64,000 nucleotides of DNA from Owenia fusiformis (taxonomy: Eukaryota > Annelida > Polychaeta > Sabellida > Oweniidae). Positions 24,501 to 36,500 of the stretch are shown here, piece after piece. The position numbers and the translations under genes were made by a program. The stretch covers positions 24,121,985 through 24,185,984 of the forward strand of contig CAIIXF020000004.1 of the NCBI GenBank assembly GCA_903813345.2, read 5' to 3'. The notes under the pieces were generated by a model. That model was not told the origin of the DNA. It did not search any database and saw nothing but the letters and a program-made list of their open reading frames with translations. How positions within the stretch are numbered: position 1 is the first letter of the stretch; every line of letters starts with the position of its first letter.

Positions 24501-27500
24501 CCCGGTAATTTTCGCGTGCTACTATTAGGTAGCGATCTGAGGCACTTCGATCAGGGTGTTGTCGGGACAATTTCTCTTGTGACTTAGGTTATGTATTTAG
24601 GTCTATCTCAATAGATTTTACTGGTCTTATGCGCCGCAAATGGTGCGAAAGATGTTAAAATTGCATTTTCGACCCTAAAATTCAGATTTCTTGGGGGTAC
24701 ATTATTATTTAGCTATAAAACAAAAACTAAACAACCAATGCTTCTTTCTTCTGGTGTTTCTGTTAAGAGTAATTATATTTAAAATGCATATGTAAAAGAA
24801 TTGAAGAATTTTAACTTAATTTAAAAACAACAACATTTTTTCACCCTAAAATCATCGAATTTAGGGGGGTCGAGAGACACTGATCGGAATTGATATTTTA
24901 ATTTCTCAATCAATCTTTGTTTAATATTAATGAAACTTTCCTAAAAATAGCACCAACATGTCCCCAGCATATTACCCATAAAGAAAAAACTCAAACTCTG
25001 ATGTTTTTATCTATTAGAGTCAATTTACCTCTCTCCTCTTTCCCTTATAAAAGGAGTGTGGCCATTAATACATGTGGATTTAAACAGTAGCATGATGTCA
25101 CATTAAATGAATACATGTACATATCATGTATTTTATCAAATATATTACCATAAAATATTTTCACTTAGGTGTATACATAGAGTACATACCTGTGAATTAT
25201 TTATAATACAATATTTATTCTATGTAGGCTCGAGATATAAGAATATTAAAAATCTGAAGTTGAATATTATCTAATACACAGTTCACGACTCAGTCATAAT
25301 ATTAATTTTACTCATTGTATGAATTTCTGTCATCACAAATGTAGTTTTTATTCACTAGAATATATTTGATCCACAAAGCTTTGTATTTGCTAAACTTCCT
25401 CTTCATTTTGATCTTCTAAAGTATCATATAAATACGATAACATCTACCAGGTCCTGGGGTAGAATTTTATCTGGATTTGACACCCATTGAAATCCAAATG
25501 GCCATCTTTCATCCTCCATCCATGTGACACAGGGGAAGGGAATTGATGGGTAGGGGATGTGGGCAAGATTCCATATGTGTGCTTGATAACTGGCCCTTAC
25601 CAGATGCTGCTGTAATGAATCTTTACATGGGGGTAGGAGGCTTATGTCAGTGCTTTCATAGCTTGTTATCACACTTGGAGCAGGTTTTGGTTGGAATTTG
25701 TTCTTGAATAAGGTATATCTCAGCTCATTTATATTTGAACACTTTTTGTTTCCATACATCTGGCAAGAAAACTTCTCAGCACATTTAGCAGTTTGGTCAT
25801 TAATGACCCCTCTAATGGTGCCGAAACCTTTTTGATTTGAAATTCTACAGATCTCATAAGTAATTTTAGGGGGGGGACACTTTCCCCCTTCTCACAAAGG
25901 CACTGAAGGAATCACATCCAGTGAATGAATGGAAGGCTGGTAAAGCATTACAAATTTCCAAATGTCTGAACTGAGCGCATTTCCTACTTCCTTTACATTA
26001 AAGGGGCAACAAGGACTGTAGAGAGAAAATTCGAATTTTTTTCTTTTTTTCTGAGCTATCAGGTCAATATTTGGCTTAACATCTTCTTTGACATACCTAT
26101 TTTCTGAAAATGTATGGATAAACTCTCCATTTAGAAGTGTAAATTCAGTTCAAAGCTTCTATATTTGATTTTTAAGATTCACCACGTTTCAAGAGGAATA
26201 TCAGCTGAAATTATGTTCATCCAGGGGGTTTCTTTGTAGATAATAAAAATATATGTTAGTCTTGATGAAATATCCAAACTTAAATATATTTTGACACTGG
26301 TCGATGATCGTTGAATTACCCCCCTGCACTAATTGTTGCACCTTTAATAAGTCATATGTGGTCTGCACTACCAGTGTCGAAAATTAATGGAGTTTGAATA
26401 TGATTGGAAAGTGCACAAGAAGTACAAAAACATCGCTATCTGGGGATCTCACAACTATAGTTTTTTCTGTATTTTCAGGTTCATTTCATGTTAATTGCAT
26501 GGAGTATAATTTTTGTATCTACCTCTTTGTGGGAAGATTTCAGACTAGGTTCAACTCTATGTGTAACAGTAGTTCTATCACTGGTGCACTGTACAGATCT
26601 CACCACATGAATCTGTCTTTCTTTTATCTTTTTCCATTCTTCAAGGATCAACTGACTGAGCTGCATTTCATTCTCATCATTTAAAAGGAATTCCTTCCAA
26701 TTGTTAGGAATCCTGGTATTGAGTCCTTTTATTATTAGCTTTTTGGAGACACGCCTGCATATTCTTTCTGGTTCTTTAATTGAATCTTTCTTATAGGAAG
26801 CATCTGATGGATCCTCTCTGCCAATAATCCAAATGTTTTGGGTCGCTCAGGAAGTATATGGAACAATGCTTTGCCATCATAGACTATAATTGTTTTTTTC
26901 TGGTTTGGGTCCATGTCCAATATTATTATTATATTATATTCCAGATCATGTAATAATTTTGACTTTTCTGTTTTAACCAAGAACCCATCAGGTGTTCCAA
27001 GAGCCCAGGGTATTGGACTCCGGGGATATTCCAATATTCGCTTTAGACTGATACTATGCGGCTCTGATAACATGACTAACTGGCCAAATATATTGCGCTC
27101 AGCTCTAATCTCAATCAGTTTGTTTCCAGAGCTTTTCACCTTTTTGACTCCAGCATCAGATGTTTTCTTTTATGGGGTCATGAAAACTTTTTCCCTTCTG
27201 CACAAATTGGTCTTGAATATATTGCTTAAAGGCTTGTGTGCCCTTGGATGCTGCATTTAAGAGATCATCTGCTAAATTAAAGGGTGTTTGCATTCCAGAT
27301 GATATACAGTATAAATGATCATTGTCCTCAATTTGGAATGGATTGAGAAAGCCATCAATTGAATCAATCAAATTAATTAATAATAGAACATCAGACAGTA
27401 ATAAGCCTTGAATAGCTTACTATTCTCCCTTATTGTTTTGCTACTTGTTCCCTGCAAATAATGGATAGCAATTTATAATTGCAATTAGATAATCAGTTTA

Positions 27501-30500
27501 TTAATTAAAGTTAAATATAAAGATATTTTGTATAAAGTAAAACCTGTGTACAGCGAACATCTATAGAGCCACAAAAAATGTGTTCACTATTGGTAGATTT
27601 CAATACAGAAAGACAATTTGTATTGGAATCAAGGTATGTGCTGAAAATAAGGTGTTCATTTTACACAGGTGTTCACTAGAGAAAGGTGTTCACTAACACA
27701 GGTCCCACTGAATTAGGCTTATGTCATTTTAAAGACATTCACTAGCTACAAGTAAAACAAGGCATTAACATGACAAAATGTCACCACCTAGTTGAAACAA
27801 GATAAGAAATATCTTTTTAACCTTGAGGAGGTCACTAAAGGTCAAATCTATTTTGACCTTTAGAATGTCATTTAATGATCAAATCTATATTCTTAAATCT
27901 TAAGAAGGTCATTGAAGGTCAAATCTCAAACCTTAAGTCAGATTTGAACTTCCGATAACTTATAGATGATTTTGAAAAAAATGGTTAATTTGAAACAAGT
28001 TGAAAAAAGACCTTTTCTGACCTTGAAAAGGTCATTGAAGGTCAAATCTTAAATATAAAGTCGGATTTGAACATCTGAAAACATGTAGATGGTTTTGAAA
28101 ACAATTGAAGTCAGTCTATACAGTATTTGTTAATTATTGGAAATTGTAAGAATTTGTTACAGACCCCAATTGCCAACCACCAACCACAAACCGCCGACCA
28201 CTGACCACCGTCAAAAAAGAACAGAGACCTTAACAATATGTCACCACTTTTTGTTGGTGACATAAAAATGATAACCTGATATGAACCATCCTAAGCAGGT
28301 GTCCAGAATCTGTACCTCCTTCTTCCCCCTGCTATTACCAATTTGGACGTGCCGATTTAACTGAATCACATGATCTAATTATGCACAATGACTTATACAT
28401 GATTTCTGTCGCAGTGTTGCGACAGCCAATCAGATTGCGATTTCTTAATCGGGGAAATGGTGACTGCTTATCGCAGGGGGTAAAAAGAAAGAATATGTTC
28501 TGGATTTTGAAGCCCTGTGATCAGAGGATGGATATGAACATGAAGTATTTATTTTTAGATGAACATGCCAATATGGCCACGTCTTTCTAAAAAGGGAAAG
28601 AGGGGAGAGGTAAATTGACCCCTATAGGCAAAAAACATGTTAGAGTTTGAGTTTTTTCTTTATGGTAATGTATTGGGGACATGTTGGTGCTACTTTTAGG
28701 AAAGTTTCATTAATATTAAACTGAGATTGATTGAGAAATTAAAAAATCAATATCAATCAGTGTCTCTCAATCCCCCTAAATTCTAAGATTTTAGGGTGAA
28801 AAAATGTTGCTGTTTTTAAATAAAGTTAAAATTCTTCAATTTTTTTACATATGCATTGTAAGTATGATTACTCTTAACAGAAACACCAAAAGAAAGAAGC
28901 ATTGGTTGTTTAGTTTTTGTTTTATAGCTAGATAATAATGTACCCCCAAGAAATCTGAATTTTAAGGGGCGAAAATATAATTTTAACATCTTTCGCACCA
29001 TTTGCGGCGCATAAGACCAGTAAAATCTGTTGAGATAGACCTAAATACATAACCTAAGTCACAAGAAAAATTGTCCCGACAACACCCTGATCGAAGTGCC
29101 TCAGATCGCTACCTATATATTTTGCGCTTTTCGTTAGTTTTGAAAAATTCGCGAAAGGCAAAACCATTGGTTGAAGGAACAACCATGGTTGATATCAAAG
29201 CCGAAAGAGTGATCCTGTATGACAAATTCGCAGAATAGCCGCGAAATTTAAAAAAAACTGAAAATTAGTGAAATATAATATAATTTGAAAATGTTACTAA
29301 TATATGATAACAATCAAGTTGTATCATTCTAGGTCATCATCAGTGTGTGATGTCAAATCTCACATGAAAATGACAAACTACAAAATAATAACGGAAAATA
29401 ATCAATATTCCATCACCCCTATCAAATAACCTCTTTAATTCTATAATTACTCATACTCAGTATGGAAGATTAACTCATTTGACCCTTCTAAGAAGAATAG
29501 TCTGTTGTAATTTTGCTTCACTTGTTCAGCTCTTTAATTAAGGTGTGACATATCCTTGCTATGTTCAACAAAACAAATGCTTTAAAACAAGGATTTTCCC
29601 TATGCATTGGTTTCCTTGTTTTTAGGGAACTAAATGTGACGACAAGTGTTGGAAGAATTGTATGAAAAAATCTAAACCGATGCCCGATGAACTCCAATAT
29701 TGCATGGATAAATGTAGAAGTGAGTAAAGTTTATTTGAAACATTTGAAAGTGCAGTTCTTTATTCTTATGTTTGAATCACCAGGGCCTATGACATTGTGC
29801 AATCCTAGAATTGATCCTGGTTGTTGTCGTGGTAATTATGCATTGGTTTTTAGTTATATATTACCATAAGAACCCAGCTTCAGAGAAGTCATATAACGTC
29901 GGCCTCTGACCTCCCCCAGGGGGAAGGGGGATGTTAGACGTTGTTTCTTTTCACGTTAGATCATGGTTTTGGGATATATATGGTCTACTTTTCTTATGAC
30001 AGATTGACACTTACAGTTTGCTTGTCTTGTTGGGTTTCTTTAAAGTTTTTAGTCACTTTCCCTTTGTCATTTGCGCTTATATAGTCCTCATCCTACTGCT
30101 CCACCTCGGATTAGTAGAGACCGGCTTCATATGGTTACTCTGCGCCTGCTTCTAAGGTTCTATAGAAAACATTCCTCCTACTCCTTCAGAATCGTCAAAA
30201 CTACTTCATTATTTGAAACAGTTTTGACATTGTCATCTTACTGATGATATGGACGAAACGAGCATTAGGTATGACTATTCCATAACAATAAATTCGGCCT
30301 AGTGTTTGAATTGTATTGGAATTCTACTTTTTATATTCACTTGATATTTTATCAAGGGCTGTATATAGTCAGAAAACACATAGTCGATGTTTCATTTCTA
30401 TTCCAGTTCCACCTACTCCTCCTCCGACCGCAACTCCAAGGCCACCCCCAAGTAAGTACTGTATGTCACAAAATGAAATCGTAACTTTATATTTCAATCA

Positions 30501-33500
30501 AAGCATCAGACTTTTAAGTTTCTATGGCATCCACATAATTTACGATGGATATAACACACTTTTGATTATACCTTATGACGAATACTCAAAACGTCTTTTC
30601 TTGTGCCTTGTGTGGTTGACATAATTTTATTTCATGCTGAAAATTGCTTAAAAGTTCTATTTTCTCCTTACCTAGATTTTTACATATCTCAAGAAGTACC
30701 TTAGAAGTACATTTTCCCTTACTTCATATTACTTTCTCGGTAAGAACCAGGCATTATTTGAACAAAGCAGGAGTTTATCATGACCTTGCTCTCTCTAAAA
30801 ATAAGTAGGTCAACACAATTGCAAACAGAACTAATCCACATTCAATGACTATTTAAATATGACTATTTATGTGTACAAAATATCAATCCAATGAGTGTAT
30901 AGAGTGACGCAATCAAACATTAGGACATCTGCCAAATGGGGTTTATACATTTTGGAGACATTTTCTAAGACTGATAAAAAATTCACACTTTCACAGGAAG
31001 TGATACATACCTCCCAAATCAACCAAAATATATTTATATCAGTAATCTTGAATGTTTTTTTATTGCTATTTCTTGAAAATATACATATTTTAACTACAAT
31101 TTGATCCTAGATATTACCCCAGAGGTGTTTATAGCCATTCATTCTTTATCCAATATTGTCCTGGATTGTGATGTTGACTCTTGTTTGGGGGAAGGGAATG
31201 GTTTTACACCCCATTTCTTTCACATTAGATCATGGTTCTGGCATATATAGAGTATATTTTTTTTAAGTTTAAACTTAACGCCTGCTTTTCTCGCTAGGTG
31301 TCTTAAAGTTTTTTAGTCTCCATCCTTTTGGCGCTTGTGCTAAGATATTTAACGTAGAATGAAGACTGAGTAATAATGGTGCAGCGAAAGGAGAAATTTG
31401 GCTTATGTTCTGCAACTTATATCAACAATCATTCAATATCGATATACGTAGAATGTAGATGGAGCGAATATGGCGAGGAGAAATTTGGCTTATGTTCTGC
31501 GACTTATATCAACATTCATTCAATATTGTTCTTTAACACAGAATGTAGATGGAGCGAATATGGCGCGGAGAAAATTGGCCAATGTTCTGCAAGTTGTGGG
31601 GGTGGCATAACAACAGTGACACGTAAACGGACTAAGTTATATGGCTATGCAGAGACCGGGGATCCAGAATGCTATGGTTCTGACACTGTTGTTGTGAGAA
31701 CCCAATTGTGTAATATTCAGCCATGTTGGGGGCCTCCACCGCCTCCACCTCCTCCAACTACCCCGCCTCCCATTATAGGGAAAAGTGAGTAACCATGCAG
31801 TCGAATCGTATCACTAAAACTATACTAAACAAAATCTCAGTTCGGCATATCATAATTATTTAAAGGATATTGCTTAGATCAAATAAATATAACCTATACA
31901 GAATCTGCACTAACACTCAAATCAACATTTCTCAAATATTAATTTAACGTAGAATGTAGATGGAGCGAATATGGCGCGGAAAAACGTGGCCAATGTTCTG
32001 CAAGTTGTGGGGGTGGCATGTTAACAGTGACACGTAAACGGACTAAATTATATGGCTATGCAGAGACCGGGGATCCAGAATGCTATGGTTCTGACACTGT
32101 TGTGAGAACCCAATTGTGTAATATTCAGCCATGTTGGGAGCCCCTGCCACCTCCACCTCCCCCAACTTACCCGCCTCCCGTCATAAGTGAGTAATCAATC
32201 GAACTACATGTATCACTAGTACAATGATAATCAATATCGTAGTTAGGTATGACATAAATTTTGAGAATGTATCGTTGTTAAAGCGAAAATAGATGAAACA
32301 ATTACAGACTCTACACTATATATACCTAGTTTTAACGTTTCAGTAGATCAACTTTATGAATAAACGTTCTTTGACTAAGGTATATACATGCATCACTTAA
32401 TTTGCTCCGGACGTTTTGTATGATCATTTAAACCGTTCAATTAACACTTTTAAAATTTTAAATATGTTTTTTTACTTACGTTGTATCCCTTTTTAGCACT
32501 TTTTGGATGAGAATGTTGGATCATTCGAACCTTTATTTTACGGAGATAACATTATCTAGTCTTGTGCATCGTGTTCAAAAGTGTTTTTAACGAACACATG
32601 TTACTTATAATTAAGGAGATCGCATTATATTTACATTATAGAGAAATAGAAAGTGAAAATTGTCCTCTCTAAGATATTGGAGATAAGCTCATGCGGAATT
32701 ATTTGATGGATAAGTGAAAATATGCCTAGAATACGATGGGCAATTTTTCTAATCATTACAAAAAATACTGTCTTAAAACGACAATAGGATACAATACAAA
32801 TACAAGCCGGACTCATACACCATCACATTCTTATTGAACACAGCAAAAAATGTGTACGAATGCAACGAATCCTGACGTCAGGATACATACAGGATATGCA
32901 CCCAGTGTTTATATTGTATAAACATAGTTTCGAAACTATGTTTATACAAAATAAAAATGAGCTAAGGATAAGCGAAGTACCTCATGGAGGTCATAGTTGG
33001 TGCTTTGTTGCGAAGATATAAAAAGTCCTAAACACTTTTCACATCTATCTTAAATGATATTATTATTCCCTTTCGTGTTTTGATGAATCGGAAAGTACAT
33101 TCGTGGCATTTCAAAAAAATTTCAAAATATAACATAATGTTTTTAGATTGCTACTGGGGAGATTGGACTGAATGTCCTTGCATTAGAAACCAATTACCTG
33201 CTACTGCGACATGTCGAATTCATGGTATTTCAAAATGTCATAGAACCCGTAATTGCCATTGCACTGGAAAACGAACTGGTGTCGCAACTTATCCTCAATG
33301 CGCAGGTCTTTCGATAGAATATGAGCACAAGCCATGCTGCTATAGCCACCATTATCATACAAGCCCCCCGACTTATCCACCTCGTAAGTAACAACTTACT
33401 CGTAAGAATTAGGCTAGGCAAATGGAAGTTAAACATCCCACAATTGCAACAGTTTATAAAATAGGCTTATATTGTATATTGATACCAGTTGAAAAACATA

Positions 33501-36500
33501 TCAAAAATATAGAAAAATATATGCAGTGGACAAATATGAAATGTCACATTCCAGGTACCCCCCTCCAAATTTGAGTATGGGATTGTAAATATTTTTTTAT
33601 TTCAAAATGGAATACTCTTGTCAACTAAACGAGAAATATTATGATAGTTTACTGACATAAGAGCAACTAAAAATTGTTAACCAACTATTTGAGTGCAATA
33701 ATTGTCATTTCTAGCGCCAAATATCTGAAAATAGGCCATCAAATAGCCCGAATTTAATATAACAATGTATTTATTTCTGTATCAATTCATTAGAATTGCA
33801 TGAAAAATATCAAGGAGGGTATTGTACACCTGATCATTGTCTTTGATAAGTATCAGGGTCATTAAAGGGGCAATAAGGCTTGTAGAGAAAAATAAGAAAA
33901 TTTTAACTTTTTCTGAGCTATCAAGGCAACAGTTGGCTTAACATCTTCTTTGACATACCTATTTTGTTAAAATGTATGGATAAACTATCAATTTCGGCAT
34001 TAAATTCAGTTCAAAGCTTCAAAAAGGGGACGTCCACTTTTATATTTTTAAGATCCGCCATGTTTCAAGACTAATATAAGCTGAAATAATGATTATCTAG
34101 GGGGATTCTTTGTAGAAAATAAAAATAGATGTTAGTCTTGATGAAATATTCATACTTAGATATGTTTTGACACTGGTGCATAATCGTTGAATGGCCCCTC
34201 TGCACTACTTGTTGCACCTTTAAGTGACAATTGAGCGTGAAAATAATATTTGAAATTTCAATATTTTACCATACCCACTTTTGGGGTGACCTTACTTTTG
34301 TTTAATTACTTCCAAGATATGTCATATTTGAACTCAATAGCACAACTAAATTATTTGTAAAGGCTTATTTTGTCCTGAAAACAGTTTTTTGAGGTTATCA
34401 GGAAAGGATTATGTAAAAAAAAAAGTAGAAAAACAGCAAATGCCAGGTGAAATATAGGGGAAGCCCTACTTTTAGTTGATAACTCTTAAATTATCAAATG
34501 CTTTTCCTTTTAAATTCAATTTGATATATAATATACCTTTTCTGGTAAAACAGAGAACGATTTGTTACAATCAGTGGTCAAAAAATGTCCTTGAAAAGGC
34601 AACAAAATGTTAAATATCCCTGTCCCTGACATCAGTTTATTAATATAAGCCAAAAAAGGTAACCCAACCAAATGTTTGTTAATAACCCAGTCATTCATCA
34701 TGGGTTTGACATCATATTTGGCACAATTACCTTGTTCAATGTTCTTTCATTCTACTAAGTGTCATTGATCTATCCTTAATAGTCACGATTTTATGGCCAT
34801 TTACAAAATGTGCTCAAAATATCGAAATGTGCCTAACTGACTGGACATCAATACCACCAGTTTTTTTTATCTGTGGACCTTTTTTCGATACTAACAACAC
34901 TTGAAACATTAAAACAAGAGATAAGAATGAAGATGAGAGTCATAACACATGATCTTTATGCTCCTGATTTGAACAACAACGCACGATACGTTCAAGTTGG
35001 CCTCCAGGCATGACACCCATATTTCATGGCATGGTATAAAATGGCCATAAAATCGTGACCACTAGAGACCACTGAGACTGGGTAGATTGATAATACCTTG
35101 ACCAAGACTCAATTCTGCCAAATATGACACTAAATCCATGCAGGATGATTGGACTGGATTATTAAGATTTGTTTGGGTTACCTTTTTGGCTCGCCCTGTA
35201 TTAAGGAAAAATTGTTACTTTTGACTAAGGTGTTCTTAACCACACAGTGATATTGAGAAATGAAATGAAGAAGTTCAACTGAAGAATGTTCGATTTCAAG
35301 ATGAAATTCAATAAAAAATGAGAAAAGGGTTTCTACATTAATAAATCCTCCTGAGTTAACTAGTGTAACGCAAAGTAAATCCCTGGTCTTTATACAGGGC
35401 CTGGTTCGATTATGTTATGTTCATTATCAAAAATGCTGCCTTTATTTTGTAATCTTAACCTTCATATATGTGTCTTACTTATAGAGAGCAAAAAAGAATG
35501 CTGATTAAATAAGCTTAATACTATTATGTTGTAACAACAATCAGTTACAACCTTGTCTATCACCAGCCCTCATCAGGGACGGATATGGGAACCAACAAGG
35601 GGGGGGGGCAAATGTCAGGTCTGAGAAAAAAACTTCCGCGGAAAAGATTTTGGGCCCCTAAAACCCTGAAGTGGGCCCAAATTTTGAAATATTGAGACCC
35701 ATTTTCTTCAATTAAAAAATAAGGCTTTAAAAGGCCCATTTATGACCAAAAAGGCTCACTTTTCGGGGCCTTAAGGCCTTTTTGGGCCCAATTTTCTTTC
35801 TGGGCCCGCCCAAGGGGGTGGAAGGGGCCCAGATCTGCCAGTGTTCATTATTTAGTCATCATTATTCTCATTATCAGTAATGGAGGTATTTGCACAAATG
35901 CCTTTGCATACCTTACATGTCAAAGAACAGTTATTTCATTTTTCTACAAGAACATCTCATAGAAATACAATCTGCCTTACACACACAATGGATGATCTCT
36001 GAGAACGGGGAGCTGCATTGGGCAATTGGTACATAGTTTCGTTGCTTATTTCCCAGCCCAATTATAATGGAGGCAGTTTATTTCCCTCCCACTCCTGGAT
36101 CTGATGGTACACTCTGTAACTGTGGTATTCCGCAGCATCAGAAAATTGAGGAAGAACTCTCTTTTAATAGAATTTTAGAAGCCTAAGATAATTTAGGATT
36201 TCACCATTTTCCACCATAAATTGACAAAAGAGCATGTTCCTCTGCAATGACAGAGTTGCTTGCATTTCACTGGTTTTCTACTTGTTTACGTTGTAACAAA
36301 ATGTCGGAACATCGAAGGTTTGATTTTTCTTTTTTCTTTATTTCACACATTGTAGGCAGAATTCCCACAACATTCTTATCACAAAAATGTATCAGTATTA
36401 TATGTTTAAAAAATGTACATATTTGCGAACAAATAGTTCAGAAGACAACAGAATCTTCGATTTAATTCCTCACTTAAAAGTTACATAAACGGTATTTCGA

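Larger units (their letters stand above)
24526..29115 (-). mobile_element. Academ-like DNA transposon 1 (decayed, long TIRs)
   Basis: 4590 bp, with terminal inverted repeats of about 540 bp (24526-25064 and 28574-29115) beginning TAGGTAGCGATCTGAGGCAC and flanked by TAT on both sides (3-bp target duplication). The minus strand carries broken pieces of one long protein, including XPG/FEN1-like motifs: E-x-D-T-K-I-I-L-H-A near 26495 and FTGCDSFSAF near 25940. XPG-type nuclease motifs with 3-4 bp duplications are the hallmark of the Academ superfamily. A TTAA-flanked MITE (25998-26347) interrupts the coding region. No intact ORF remains. Confidence 0.65.
24491..29275. mobile_element. CTGTACTCCC MITE, split by the Academ-like insertion
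   Basis: The left 35 bp (24491-24525, ACTGTACTCCCGGTAATTTTCG) and the rest (29116-about 29275, TTCGCGAAA-rich) match the undivided copy at 49621-50073. The right terminus is degraded. It shows that the Academ-like element landed in an older MITE. Confidence 0.65.

Noticed and set aside
26394-27260. Plus-strand ORFs inside the first Academ-like element
   Set aside because: They are opposite to the strand that carries the conserved nuclease motifs.
27830-28060. Cluster of AGGTCA nuclear-receptor half-sites
   Set aside because: They are degenerate tandem copies of GGTCATTGAAGGTCAAATCT inside a decayed transposon, with no promoter context.
30100-30135. Extra Pro-rich exon after TATATAG in gene B
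   Set aside because: The PHPTAPPR reading is in a phase that does not fit the neighbouring phase-1 exons and lacks a GT donor.
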